From NCBI GenBank assembly GCA_015234465.1, contig JADGNA010000008.1:124001-188000 (forward strand): DNA of 64,000 nucleotides, in the 5' to 3' direction. This DNA is from Salinibacterium sp. (GTDB taxonomy: Bacteria > Actinomycetota > Actinomycetes > Actinomycetales > Microbacteriaceae). Below the pieces are notes generated by a model, which saw nothing but the letters and a program-made list of their open reading frames with translations, did no database searches and was not told the origin of the DNA. Positions 48,358 to 58,279 of the stretch are shown in pieces (the stretch's first letter is position 1; each line of letters begins with the position of its first letter). The position numbers were made by a program, and so were the translations under genes.

Positions 48358-49692
48358 GTGAGCCCCACACGAGTCTTCGTCGCGCGCCTGACCGGGTGCT
48401 CCGTCTTCGACCCCGCGGGTGACAAGGTCGGCCGAGTGCGCGATGTGCTCGTCGTCTACCGGGCCACCCAGTCGCCCCGCGTCGTCGGTTTCATCGTCGA
48501 GGTTCCCGGCCGTCGCCGGGTGTTCCTCTCGATCGGGCGCATCACGAGCATCAGCTCGGGGCAGATCATCACGACCGGCCTCATCAACCTGCGCCGCTTC
48601 GAGCAACGCGGTGGCGAGGTGCGGGTCATCGCCGAGATGCTGGGCCGCCGCGTGACCCTCGTGAACGGCCGCGGCACGGCCACGATCGAGGATGTCGCGA
48701 TCGAGGAGACCGGGCCGGGCGAGTGGCAGGTCAGCGAGCTCTTCCTGCGCCGACCCAAGACGAGCGCCTCGCCCTTCGCCAAGGGCCCCACGCATTTCGC
48801 CTCGTGGGACGAGGTGCGCGAGAACACCGACGACGGCGAGGCACAGTCGGCGACACAGCTGCTCGCAACCTACGAGGACATGCTCCCCGCCGACCTCGCG
48901 AGTGCCCTGCTCGACCTGCCGGAGCAGCGGATGCTCGAGGTCGCGGGTGAGCTGAGCGACGACCGCCTGGCCGACGTGCTGGAGGAGATGCCGGAGGAGC
49001 GCCAGGTCGAGATCCTCGACAAGCTCGAGGACCGCCGCGCTGCCGACGTGCTCGACCAGATGCAGCCGGATGACGCAGCCGACCTCATCGCGCAGCTCAG
49101 CGAGGAGCGCAGCGAGGTGCTGCTCGACCTCATGCAGCCCGACGGCGCCGATGACGTGCGCATGCTGCTCAACTACGAGCCCGACACGGCCGGTGGTCTC
49201 ATGACGACCGACCCCATCATCGTCTCGTCTGAAGCGACCGTCGCAGAGGGCCTCGCCCTCATCCGTCGTCACGAGCTCGCGCCAGCACTCGGCGCCGCGA
49301 TCTGCGTGACGCTGCCGCCATACGAGACGCCCACGGGGCGCTTTCTCGGCATGGTGCACTTCCAGCGGATGCTCCGCTACCCGCCCGGAGAACGCCTCGG
49401 CACCCTCATCGACCAGAAGCTCGAGCCCGTGCACGTCGACGCCTCCGCGGCGGAGGTCGCGCGCATCCTCGCGAGCTACGACCTCGTGTCGGTGCCCGTC
49501 GTCGACGACACCCACCGGCTCGTCGGCATCGTCACGATCGACGATGTGCTCGACTACCTGCTGCCCGATGACTGGCGAAGTCACGACGAGGACGACGACT
49601 TCTCGCCGCCCACCCTCGACACCCGACCGCAGCCCGTGATCACGACCGCCGCTCCCCCCGGAAGGAGGCGCCCGAATGGCCAGGCACGATGA
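48358..49692 (+). CDS. PRC-barrel / MgtE-N / CBS-domain protein without transporter domain
   Basis: This 444-residue protein has an N-terminal PRC-barrel-like pair (about 5-140), an MgtE N-domain of superhelical repeats (ADLASALLDLPEQRML, RLADVLEEMPEERQVEIL, VLDQMQPDDAADLIAQL), and two CBS domains ending with VPVVDDTHRLVGIVTIDD. The transmembrane Mg2+ channel of MgtE is absent, so it cannot transport by itself and may sense Mg2+ or nucleotides and regulate a partner. The DUF1003 gene begins within its last 17 bases. Confidence 0.9.
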   Translation: MSPTRVFVARLTGCSVFDPAGDKVGRVRDVLVVYRATQSPRVVGFIVEVPGRRRVFLSIGRITSISSGQIITTGLINLRRFEQRGGEVRVIAEMLGRRVTLVNGRGTATIEDVAIEETGPGEWQVSELFLRRPKTSASPFAKGPTHFASWDEVRENTDDGEAQSATQLLATYEDMLPADLASALLDLPEQRMLEVAGELSDDRLADVLEEMPEERQVEILDKLEDRRAADVLDQMQPDDAADLIAQLSEERSEVLLDLMQPDGADDVRMLLNYEPDTAGGLMTTDPIIVSSEATVAEGLALIRRHELAPALGAAICVTLPPYETPTGRFLGMVHFQRMLRYPPGERLGTLIDQKLEPVHVDASAAEVARILASYDLVSVPVVDDTHRLVGIVTIDDVLDYLLPDDWRSHDEDDDFSPPTLDTRPQPVITTAAPPGRRRPNGQAR

Positions 49693-50182
49693 CGGCGACC
49701 TCCAGGAGCCGAAGAACCTGAAGCAGTCCCGGCTGCCCCGCTTCGGCCGCGGCCAGGACCGCATGGGGCGCTTCTCCGAGGCGTTCGCCCGGTCGATGGG
49801 AACCCCCTGGTTCCTCGTCGGCATGACGGTCTTCTGTGCCGTGTGGATCACATACAACACGCTCGCGCCCGAGGAGATGCAGTTCGACCCCCGCGCGCTC
49901 AACTACACGCTGCTCACGCTCATCCTGTCGCTGCAGGCGAGCTACGCGGCGCCCATGATCCTCCTCGCGCAGAACCGCCAGGACGACCGTGACCGCGTGC
50001 AGATCGAGCAGGACCGCCAGCGCGCCGAACGCAACCTCAACGACACCGAGTACCTCGCGCGCGAGGTCGTGGCCCTTCGCCTCGCGATGAAGGATGTCGC
50101 GACCAAGGACTTCATCCGCGCCGAACTGCGCTCCATGCTCGACGAGCTCGACCGCGAGAAGAGCGAACCCCGGAATGACTGA
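49676..50182 (+). CDS. DUF1003 membrane protein
   Basis: This 168-residue protein has the DUF1003 pattern: a basic N-terminus, two membrane helices (TPWFLVGMTVFCAVWITYN; LLTLILSLQASYAAPMILLA), then NRQDDRDRVQIEQDRQRAER and a C-terminal coiled region. It is encoded between the CBS/MgtE-N and Mrp genes, overlapping both. The order is conserved in Actinobacteria and suggests a shared metal-related task. Confidence 0.92.
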   Translation: MARHDDGDLQEPKNLKQSRLPRFGRGQDRMGRFSEAFARSMGTPWFLVGMTVFCAVWITYNTLAPEEMQFDPRALNYTLLTLILSLQASYAAPMILLAQNRQDDRDRVQIEQDRQRAERNLNDTEYLAREVVALRLAMKDVATKDFIRAELRSMLDELDREKSEPRND

Positions 50183-51266
50183 GGCGGCCGTCCGCGCCGC
50201 CCTCGCCCGCGTGATCGACCCCGAGATCCGGCGCCCCATCACGGAGCTCGACATGGTGGGCGACGTGCAGGTCGACGGCGCCAGGGCATCCGTCACCATC
50301 AAGCTGACGATCGTCGGATGCCCCGCGGCCGACCGCATCGAACGCGACGTGCGCGAGGCGGTCGCGACGGCGGACATCGACGAACTCGACCTCACGATCA
50401 CGGTCATGACGCCCGAGGAGCGCCGCGCCCTCACGGAGCGCCTGCAGGGCGGCCGCACCCGCACGATGCCGTTCACGCGCGAGAGCCTCACGCGGGTCAT
50501 CGCGGTCACGAGCGGCAAGGGCGGCGTGGGCAAGTCGACCGTCACGGCGAACCTCGCGGTCGCCCTCGCGGCGCGCGGCCTCAGCGTGGGACTCGTCGAC
50601 GCGGATGTCTTCGGCTTCTCCATCCCCGCGATCCTCGGCATCCCCGACGCGAAGCCGACCCAAGTGGGCGAGATGATCCTGCCGCCCGTCGCGCAGGGTG
50701 TGAAGGTCATCTCCATCGGCATGTTCGTGGACGGGCAGGCCGCCGTCTCCTGGCGCGGGCCCATGCTGCACCGCACGATCCAGCAGTTCCTGACGGACGT
50801 CTATTTCGGCGACCTCGACGTACTACTGCTCGACCTGCCGCCCGGCACGGGCGACGTCGCGATCTCGGTCGGGCAGCTCCTCCCCCACGCCGAGGTGCTC
50901 GTCGTCACGACGCCCCAGGCGGCCGCCGCCGAGGTGGCAGAGCGCAGCGGCATCGCCGCCCGCCAGACCGGCCAGCACGTGATCGGCATCGTCGAGAACA
51001 TGGCCGGCCTGGTGCAGCCCGACGGCAGCATCCTGGAGCTCTTCGGCTCAGGCGGTGGCGATGAACTGTCCCGGCGCCTCGAGGTGCCCGTGCTCGCCCG
51101 CATCCCGCTGAGCGTGCCCCTGCGTGAGGGCGGCGACGAGGGCCGCCCGGTCGTGCTGTCGACGCCGACGGATGCCGCGGCATCCGCCATCTCGCACCTC
51201 GCCGAGCAGCTCGCCCGCCGCGGGCGCGGGCTCGCCGGCCGAAGCCTCGGCGTCTCCCCCGCCTAG
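50175..51266 (+). CDS. mrp: Mrp/ApbC-type Fe-S carrier ATPase
   Basis: This 363-residue protein combines an N-terminal DUF59/MIP18-like domain (residues 1-85) with a P-loop NTPase: deviant Walker A TSGKGGVGKSTVTANLAVAL, GLVDADVFGFSIP, MLHRTIQQFLTDV and LDLPPGTGD. Mrp proteins assemble and hand over Fe-S clusters. The C-terminal CxxC seen in many Mrp/ApbC proteins is not visible in the last part, where the family member ends ENMAGLVQPDGSILELFG. ATG 50175 overlaps the DUF1003 stop by 8 bases. Confidence 0.92.
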   Translation: MTEAAVRAALARVIDPEIRRPITELDMVGDVQVDGARASVTIKLTIVGCPAADRIERDVREAVATADIDELDLTITVMTPEERRALTERLQGGRTRTMPFTRESLTRVIAVTSGKGGVGKSTVTANLAVALAARGLSVGLVDADVFGFSIPAILGIPDAKPTQVGEMILPPVAQGVKVISIGMFVDGQAAVSWRGPMLHRTIQQFLTDVYFGDLDVLLLDLPPGTGDVAISVGQLLPHAEVLVVTTPQAAAAEVAERSGIAARQTGQHVIGIVENMAGLVQPDGSILELFGSGGGDELSRRLEVPVLARIPLSVPLREGGDEGRPVVLSTPTDAAASAISHLAEQLARRGRGLAGRSLGVSPA

Positions 51267-51275
51267 GATGGCGGA

Positions 51276-52826
51276 ATGGCAGGCTCACAGCTCACACCCG
51301 AGGTCATTGCCGACCTCGTCCCCGACCTCACGGCGACATCGGGCGACACCGCCGACGTCATGGCTCCCTTCACGGGTGAGGTGCTGCACGCGCTTCCCCT
51401 CAGCACGGTTGACGACGTGCGCGACGCGGCCGAACGGGCCCGCCTCGCGCAGCTCACCTGGCAGCACGCGGGCTTCGCGCACCGCCGCCGGGTGCTGCTG
51501 AAGGCGCACGACCTGCTGCTCGAGCGGCGCCAGCTCCTCCTCGACGCCGTGCAGAGCGAGACCGGCAAGACGCGCGGCCAGGCCTTCGAGGAGGTCTTCC
51601 AGGCCGCGAACGTCACGCGCTACTACGCGCTCACGGCGCAGCGTGTGCTGCGGCCGGAGTCGCGTCGCTCCGCCATCCCCGTCGTCGTCACCACGCAGGT
51701 CGACGTGCGGCCGAAGGGCGTCGTCGGCGTCATCACGCCGTGGAACTTCCCGCTCAGCCTCTCGATCATGGACGTCATCCCCGCCCTCGCCGCGGGCAAC
51801 GGCGTCGTGCAGAAGGCCGACCACCAGGGGGCACTGAGCATCCTTGCCTCGCGCCGCGCCTTTATCGACGCTGGCGTGCCGGCCGAGCTCTGGCAGGTCG
51901 TCGCCGGCCCGGGGGCCGAGATCGGCACGGCCGTGACGGATGTCGCGGACTACGTGTGCTTCACCGGCTCGACCGCGACGGGGCGCACGGTCGCAAAGCG
52001 TGCGGCCGAGCGGCTCGTGGGCGTCTCGCTCGAACTGGGCGGCAAGAACCCGCTCCTCGTACTCGACGACGTCACCCCCGAGAAGGCGGCTGCAGACGCC
52101 GCATATGCCTGCTTCTCGTCGATGGGGCAGCTGTGTGTCTCGATCGAACGCATCATCGTGCACAGCGCCGTCGCCGACGACTTCATCGACGCATTCGTGC
52201 GCCGCGTCGAGGCGCTCAGCATCGGGCCCGCCTACGACTACACGACGGATGCCGGTTCCCTGGCGCTGCCGTCACAGCTCGAGACCGTGCAGCGCCACGT
52301 CGATGACGCCCTCGCGAAGGGCGCGACGCTCCTCACGGGCGGCCGCGCCCTGCCGCACCTCGGCCCGCTCTTCTACGCCCCCACGGTGCTGACAGATGTC
52401 ACGCCCGAGATGGAGTGCCACTCCAACGAGACCTTCGGCCCCGTCGTGAGCATCAGCATCGTCGACAGCGAGGAGGAGGCGATCGTCGCGGCGAACGACA
52501 CGGAGTACGGGCTCAATGCGTCCATCCTGAGTGGAAGCATCCGTCGCGCCCATCGCGTGGCGAGCGCGCTCGAGAGCGGCAGCGTCAACATCAACGAGGG
52601 GTACCGTGCGACCTTCTCAGCGATCGACGCGCCCATGGGCGGCGCGAAGCAGTCGGGGCTGGGTCGCCGCAACGGCCCGGAGGGACTCCTGCGCTTCGTC
52701 GAGCAGCGCACCGTCTCGGCCAACACTGGCATCATGTCGCTGCCGCGCACGGCCGAGGAGTTCACGCCGCTCGTTGGCGTCATGGTGACGCTCCTCGTGG
52801 CGCTGCGCACGCTCCGCCTGCGCTGA
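51276..52826 (+). CDS. Succinate-semialdehyde-type aldehyde dehydrogenase
   Basis: This 516-residue NAD(P)-dependent aldehyde dehydrogenase has ITPWNFPLSLSIMDVIPAL, the cofactor loop FTGSTATGRTVA, the general base Glu in SLELGGKNPLLVLDD, and the catalytic Cys in SSMGQLCVSIER. It is closest in style to the GabD2/SSADH group of Actinobacteria, which oxidises succinate semialdehyde to succinate. A hydrophobic C-terminal tail (LVGVMVTLLVALRTLRLR) could tether it to the membrane. It follows mrp by nine bases. Confidence 0.9.
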   Translation: MAGSQLTPEVIADLVPDLTATSGDTADVMAPFTGEVLHALPLSTVDDVRDAAERARLAQLTWQHAGFAHRRRVLLKAHDLLLERRQLLLDAVQSETGKTRGQAFEEVFQAANVTRYYALTAQRVLRPESRRSAIPVVVTTQVDVRPKGVVGVITPWNFPLSLSIMDVIPALAAGNGVVQKADHQGALSILASRRAFIDAGVPAELWQVVAGPGAEIGTAVTDVADYVCFTGSTATGRTVAKRAAERLVGVSLELGGKNPLLVLDDVTPEKAAADAAYACFSSMGQLCVSIERIIVHSAVADDFIDAFVRRVEALSIGPAYDYTTDAGSLALPSQLETVQRHVDDALAKGATLLTGGRALPHLGPLFYAPTVLTDVTPEMECHSNETFGPVVSISIVDSEEEAIVAANDTEYGLNASILSGSIRRAHRVASALESGSVNINEGYRATFSAIDAPMGGAKQSGLGRRNGPEGLLRFVEQRTVSANTGIMSLPRTAEEFTPLVGVMVTLLVALRTLRLR

Positions 52827-52832
52827 CCCGTC

Positions 52833-52917
52833 TTTCCCAATTCAGGACCCGGCCTTCCTAACTCAGGAGTCACCTGGCGTGCCGACCGGCCCGAACAGAC
52901 ACTCCTGAGTTGGGAAA
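52833..52917. repeat. Palindromic repeat with three TTCCYAAYTCAGGA copies
   Basis: TTCCCAATTCAGGA (52834-52847) and TTCCTAACTCAGGAGT (52855-52870) are direct copies. The second pairs with 52901-52916 as a 16-base inverted repeat with one G-T mismatch across a 30-base loop. The element fills the gap between the convergent aldehyde dehydrogenase and tatB genes and ends at the tatB stop. It may act as a bidirectional terminator or be a copy of a dispersed palindromic repeat. Confidence 0.6.
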
Positions 52918-52920
52918 GCG

Positions 52921-53289
52921 CTAGGTGGCCTCGGAGTCGAAGGGGACGGCCTCGCCCGACTCCGCGAGCTGGGCGCGCCGAGCGGCGGCCGACTCGACCG
53001 GGCGGGCGCGCGTCGGGGGCTTGACGACCGGCTCGGGCTCCTCCACGAGGGCCTCGCGGATGATTCGGCGCGGGTCGTACTGGCGCGGATCGAGCTTCTG
53101 CCAGTCCACGTCGTCGAACTCGGGCCCCATCTCCTCGCGGAGGCGGTCCTTGGCGCCGTTCGCCATGTCGCGCAGGGAACGCACGAGGCGCGCGAGCTTG
53201 GCGGAGTATTCGGGCAGGCGCTCGGGGCCGAGCACGAACACGGCGATCAGCCCGATGAGGAGCAGCTTCTCGAACGTGAGCCCAAACAC
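52921..53289 (-). CDS. tatB: Sec-independent translocase component TatB
   Basis: This 122-residue protein starts MFGLTFEKLLLIGLIAVFVL with the conserved GPERLPEYSAKLARLVRSLR hinge and amphipathic helix of TatB, followed by an acidic and Pro-rich tail. TatB with TatC binds twin-arginine signal peptides of folded exported proteins. It lies next to the O-methyltransferase gene, as in mycobacteria. Confidence 0.95.
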   Translation of the reverse strand: MFGLTFEKLLLIGLIAVFVLGPERLPEYSAKLARLVRSLRDMANGAKDRLREEMGPEFDDVDWQKLDPRQYDPRRIIREALVEEPEPVVKPPTRARPVESAAARRAQLAESGEAVPFDSEAT

Positions 53290-53373
53290 TCGTTCAGACT
53301 AACGTGATCGGCCGAGGCGGAGCCGTATCCTTGGAGGAGCCCCACTTCGCAACCCGGGGCAGGGAGCCCCCAC

Positions 53374-54006
53374 GTGTCTGACAAAGATTCCAACTGGCGT
53401 TTCGTCGAGGAACTCATCACTGAGCCCAACGAGATCGCACAGGCCCGCCAGCATTCCCTCGAGCTGGGTGTCGAGCCGATCGCACCAGCGGTCGGCGCGC
53501 AGGTGTCCCTCATCGCGGCGGCATCCGGTGCCAGGAACATGATCGAGATCGGCACGGGACTCGGCGTGAGCGGCCTGTGGCTGCTGCGCGGCGCCCCGGA
53601 TGCGACGCTCACCTCGATCGACATCGAGTCGGACTACCAGCAGGCCGCCCGCAAGGCCTTCGTCGCGGCGGGCACGCCGAGCAGCCGCGCACGCCTCATC
53701 ACGGGCCGCGCCCGCGATGTGCTTCCCCGCATGAACGAGCAGTCCTACGACGTCGTGCTCGTCGATGCGGATGCCGCATCCGTCATCGAGTACGTCGAGC
53801 ACGGCCTGCGGCTCGTGCGCCCGGGCGGCACCGTGCTCGTGCCTCACGCCCTCTGGCGCGACAAGGTCGCCGACCCTACCAAGCGGGACGACACAACGGC
53901 CGGTTTCCGGGCCCTCATCAAGGAGACGGCCGACTCGACGGCAGTGCTGAGCGCCCTGTCTCCCGCGGGAGATGGGCTGCTGCAGCTGACCCGACTGCGA
54001 GACTGA
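53374..54006 (+). CDS. SAM-dependent O-methyltransferase
   Basis: This 210-residue protein matches the catechol-type bacterial O-methyltransferase family (COMT-like, Rv1220c type): MIEIGTGLGVSGLWLLRG is the SAM motif, TSIDIESDYQQAARKAF the acidic loop, and YDVVLVDADAASVIEYVEHG the metal-binding region. The substrate is unknown. GTG 53374 is preceded by GGGAG. It is divergent from tatB. Confidence 0.93.
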   Translation: MSDKDSNWRFVEELITEPNEIAQARQHSLELGVEPIAPAVGAQVSLIAAASGARNMIEIGTGLGVSGLWLLRGAPDATLTSIDIESDYQQAARKAFVAAGTPSSRARLITGRARDVLPRMNEQSYDVVLVDADAASVIEYVEHGLRLVRPGGTVLVPHALWRDKVADPTKRDDTTAGFRALIKETADSTAVLSALSPAGDGLLQLTRLRD

Positions 54007-54056
54007 GCTCGGGGTCGTCGCCTCTCGGCGCGACGTGCAGTGTTAGCGGGGTGCCG

Positions 54057-54227
54057 TTAGGCGCTGACGACGCCGGCGAGGGCGTCGTGGAGTTCCTTTG
54101 CTTCTGCGTCGTTGACTGAGACGACGAGGCGTCCGCCACCCTCGAGGGGCACGCGCACGATGATGAGACGACCCTCCTTAACAGCCTCCATTGGTCCGTC
54201 GCCGGTCCTCGGTTTCATGGCCGCCAT
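54057..54227 (-). CDS. DUF3117 small conserved protein
   Basis: This 56-residue protein starts MAAMKPRTGDGPMEAVKEGR and contains VRVPLEGGGRLVVS and KELHDALAGVV, a near-exact fit to the DUF3117 family, which is nearly universal in Actinobacteria. Function is unknown. GAAAGGGG lies 5 bases before ATG 54227. It lies between the convergent O-methyltransferase gene and dapE. Confidence 0.95.
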   Translation of the reverse strand: MAAMKPRTGDGPMEAVKEGRLIIVRVPLEGGGRLVVSVNDAEAKELHDALAGVVSA

Positions 54228-54305
54228 TGGGTCCCCTTTCGTGGATGTCTCTCCATTATTCCGTACGGGGGCGCCATAAGTGAAAACGGCGGGGCCTGGC
54301 GAGCC

Positions 54306-55403
54306 CTAGTCGGCTGACAACCAGCGGCGCAGGCCCGCCTCACAGTCGACGATCTGCTGCACGGGAACCCGCTCGTCGTCGGCGTGCGCCTTGAGTGGGT
54401 CACCCGGCCCGTAGTTGACGGCGGGCACTCCCAGCGCGGAGAAGCGCGCGACATCCGTCCAGCCGTACTTCGGATGCGCCGTCGCCCCCACTGCCGCCAG
54501 GAATTCGCGCGACAGGGGCGAGTCGAGTCCGGGGCGGGCACCCTCGGCACGGTCCACGACCGTGACGTCGAAGCCGTGGAATACCTCGCGCAGGTGTGCC
54601 TCCGCCTCGTCTGCCGAACGGCTCGGGGCGAAGCGGTAGTTGACGTGGACCATGCACTCGTCGGGGATGACGTTGCCCGCGATGCCGCCCGAGATGCCGA
54701 CGGCGCTCAGCCCTTCCCGGTAGACGAGTCCTTCGACCTCGATCTCGCGCGCCTTGTACTCGACGAGGCGCTGGAGGATGGGCGTCGCCGCGTGGATGGC
54801 GTTGTCGCCGACCCAGGGCCGGGCCGAGTGGGCGCGGAGCCCGAAGGTGCGCACCTCGACGCGCATATTGCCGTTGCATCCGCCCTCGACCTCGGAACGG
54901 GTCGGCTCGCCCAGGATGGCAAAGTCACCCTTAAGGAGCTCCGGGCGCGTGCGGGCAAGGCGGTTCAGGCCGTTCATGTCGTCGGAGACCTCTTCGTGGT
55001 CGTACCAGATCCACGTGACGTCGACAGGCGGCTCGGTGAGCTCGGCGGCGAGCTTGAGCTGCACCGCGACCCCCGCCTTCATGTCGACCGTGCCACGACC
55101 CCACAGGTACTCGACGCCATCGATCGTCTCGAAGCGCGTCGGCACGTTGTTGTTGATCGGCACGGTATCGATGTGGCCGGCGATCACGACGCGGCGGTCG
55201 CGACCCAGCTGCGTGCGCGCGATGACGGCATCGCCATCGCGGATGATCTCGAGGTGTGCACAGGGGGCGAGGGCGGCGACGATGGCATCGGCGACGGCTG
55301 CCTCATCACCCGACACGGAGGGGATGTCACAGAGCCGCTGTGTGATCTCGACGGAGGTCGCGGAGAGGTCGAGCACGGGAGTGGTCAGGCTGCTGGTCGA
55401 CAT
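54306..55403 (-). CDS. dapE: Succinyl-diaminopimelate desuccinylase
   Basis: This 365-residue M20 dinuclear zinc hydrolase removes succinate from N-succinyl-LL-DAP in lysine and peptidoglycan precursor synthesis. Visible elements are [13 protein letters not shown] (His and Asp), [11 protein letters not shown] (bridging Asp), [10 protein letters not shown] (Glu pair) and [12 protein letters not shown]. The dimerisation domain begins near [14 protein letters not shown], and the last ligand is near [16 protein letters not shown]. It is divergent from dapD, with 33 bases between starts, so the two share a control region. Confidence 0.95.
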   Translation of the reverse strand: MSTSSLTTPVLDLSATSVEITQRLCDIPSVSGDEAAVADAIVAALAPCAHLEIIRDGDAVIARTQLGRDRRVVIAGHIDTVPINNNVPTRFETIDGVEYLWGRGTVDMKAGVAVQLKLAAELTEPPVDVTWIWYDHEEVSDDMNGLNRLARTRPELLKGDFAILGEPTRSEVEGGCNGNMRVEVRTFGLRAHSARPWVGDNAIHAATPILQRLVEYKAREIEVEGLVYREGLSAVGISGGIAGNVIPDECMVHVNYRFAPSRSADEAEAHLREVFHGFDVTVVDRAEGARPGLDSPLSREFLAAVGATAHPKYGWTDVARFSALGVPAVNYGPGDPLKAHADDERVPVQQIVDCEAGLRRWLSAD

Positions 55404-55436
55404 GGCCCCAGCCTAATCGCCGATACTCTGGAGGGC

Positions 55437-56372
55437 ATGACTTCACCTGCCTGGGGCTACGGCCTCGCCACCATCTCGGCTGACGGCACCGTGCTCGACA
55501 CGTGGTTCCCCACCCCCGAACTCGGCACCCGTCCCGCCCATGTCGACCCCCACATCGCGCCCTCCGAATTCGAGGAACTCACCCGGACCGACGAGCGCCG
55601 CAACGTGCGCCTCGAGTTCATGACGGTTGAGATCGACCTCGACGAGGCACCCGCGTCGACGCCCGACGCCTACCTCCGCCTACACCTGCTGAGCCACCTG
55701 CTCGTCGCGCCCAACAGCATCAACCTCGACGGCATCTTCGGCAAGCTGCCCAACGTCGCGTGGACCAACGCGGGGCCCGTGCAGCTCGATGACTTCACCC
55801 GCCTGCGCCCCTCGCTGCAGCGCCACGGCATCGTCGCGCACAGCGTCGACAAGTTTCCCCGCCTCGTCGACTACGTCACGCCCGCCGGCGTGCGCATCGC
55901 GGATGCCGACCGGGTGCGCCTCGGAGCCCACCTCTCCCCCGGCACGACCGTCATGCACGAGGGCTTCGTCAACTTCAACGCCGGCACGTTCGGCGCCTCC
56001 ATGGTCGAGGGACGCATCTCGCAGGGCGTCATCGTCGGCGACGGCACCGACATCGGCGGCGGCGCCTCCATCATGGGCACGCTGAGCGGCGGCGGCGCGG
56101 AACGCATCACGGTCGGCCAGCGGGCCCTCCTGGGCGCGAACTCGGGCATCGGCATCTCCATCGGCGACGACTGCGTCGTCGAGGCAGGCCTCTACGTCAC
56201 GGCAGGCACCAAGGTCACCGTGATCGACGACTCGGGCGAGCGCACCGCCAAGGCATCCGAGCTCAGCGGTGTGCCGAACCTGCTCTTCCGCCGCAACTCC
56301 GTCTCGGGCGCCGTGGAGGTGCTCGCGCGCACCGGCAAGGGCATCGAGCTCAACGCGGCCCTACACGCCTAG
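55437..56372 (+). CDS. dapD: Tetrahydrodipicolinate N-succinyltransferase
   Basis: This 311-residue protein matches the actinobacterial DapD: an N-terminal [18 protein letters not shown], central [18 protein letters not shown] and a left-handed beta-helix of hexapeptide repeats ([40 protein letters not shown]). It succinylates tetrahydrodipicolinate, two steps before DapE. ATG 55437 is preceded by GGAGGG. Confidence 0.96.
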   Translation: MTSPAWGYGLATISADGTVLDTWFPTPELGTRPAHVDPHIAPSEFEELTRTDERRNVRLEFMTVEIDLDEAPASTPDAYLRLHLLSHLLVAPNSINLDGIFGKLPNVAWTNAGPVQLDDFTRLRPSLQRHGIVAHSVDKFPRLVDYVTPAGVRIADADRVRLGAHLSPGTTVMHEGFVNFNAGTFGASMVEGRISQGVIVGDGTDIGGGASIMGTLSGGGAERITVGQRALLGANSGIGISIGDDCVVEAGLYVTAGTKVTVIDDSGERTAKASELSGVPNLLFRRNSVSGAVEVLARTGKGIELNAALHA

Positions 56373-56402
56373 AAACCGCGTCGGCGGGCGCCACCGCTCG
56401 CG

Positions 56403-56470
56403 CGAATGACCGGCTTTCGGACAGATGATCGTGCTGCGGCGCGATCATCTGTCCGAAACGCAGTCATTCG
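56403..56470. repeat. Large palindrome between dapD and gltA
   Basis: Nested perfect inverted repeats: outer CGAATGAC/GTCATTCG (56403-56410 and 56463-56470) and inner TTTCGGACAGATGATCG (56415-56431) with its complement at 56442-56458, separated by matching 4-base gaps and a 10-base loop. Together they make a stem of 25 paired bases. It lies in the gap between convergent genes and resembles a dispersed REP/MITE-type repeat more than a simple terminator, since a separate terminator follows. Confidence 0.7.
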
Positions 56471-56497
56471 TCGACAGAGTGTGGCCAGGCACAACGA

Positions 56498-56526
56498 GAA
56501 ACGCCCCGACATCGTCGGGGCGTTTC
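56498..56526. terminator. Bidirectional terminator of dapD and gltA
   Basis: GAAACGCCCCGAC at 56498-56510 pairs perfectly with GTCGGGGCGTTTC at 56514-56526 around ATC, with T-rich flanks on both strands. It lies 13 bases beyond the citrate synthase stop in its direction of transcription and can also stop dapD transcripts. Confidence 0.85.
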
Positions 56527-56539
56527 TTCGTGGTGCGAC

Positions 56540-57841
<1,302 letters not shown>

Positions 57842-57892
57842 ACTTACAGCCTAGAGTGCACTTTGCTGCACCGTTGAACCGTCTAAAGGAAA

Positions 57893-57930
57893 ATCCGGAT
57901 GCTTGGGGAGATTCTCCAAAGCATCCGGAT
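57893..57930. terminator. Hairpin between fdxA and gltA
   Basis: ATCCGGATGCTT at 57893-57904 pairs with 57919-57930, and GG/CC pairs extend inwards around GAGATT. It lies downstream of fdxA and upstream of gltA on the minus strand and likely terminates or attenuates the mshB-fdxA transcript. Confidence 0.55.
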
Positions 57931-57955
57931 GTTGCGGTGCGTGCCGTCGCTGGGC

Positions 57956-58279
57956 TCAGGCCGGCGGCTGCGGGGGCAGGGCTGCCACGATCGGGTGGTC
58001 CTTGTGGATCACGCCGACCTTCGCTGCGCCGCCAGGGGAGCCGATGTCGTCGAAGAACTCGACATTGGCCTTGTAGTAGTCGGCCCACTGCTCGGGGGTG
58101 TCGTCTTCGTAGTAGATCGCCTCGACGGGGCACACGGGCTCGCAGGCACCACAGTCGACGCACTCGTCGGGGTGGATGTAGAGCATCCGGTCGCCCTCGT
58201 AGATGCAGTCGACGGGGCACTCGTCGACACACGCGCGGTCCTTGACATCGACGCACGGTAGAGCGATGACATACGTCAC
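57956..58279 (-). CDS. fdxA: Seven-iron ferredoxin
   Basis: This 107-residue FdxA-type ferredoxin binds [3Fe-4S] and [4Fe-4S] clusters: CVDVKDRACVDECPVDC, then CVDCGACEPVCPVEAIYYED. The extended C-terminus after the clusters is typical of the actinobacterial seven-iron class that feeds P450 or other redox enzymes. Its ATG overlaps the stop of the upstream deacetylase gene, a conserved mshB-fdxA arrangement. Confidence 0.96.
   Translation of the reverse strand: MTYVIALPCVDVKDRACVDECPVDCIYEGDRMLYIHPDECVDCGACEPVCPVEAIYYEDDTPEQWADYYKANVEFFDDIGSPGGAAKVGVIHKDHPIVAALPPQPPA

Noticed and set aside
47824..49902. Long minus-strand ORF reaching across the CBS/MgtE-N gene
   Set aside because: Only the part from GTG 48321 matches a known protein type; the rest is a high-GC antisense frame of the CBS gene.
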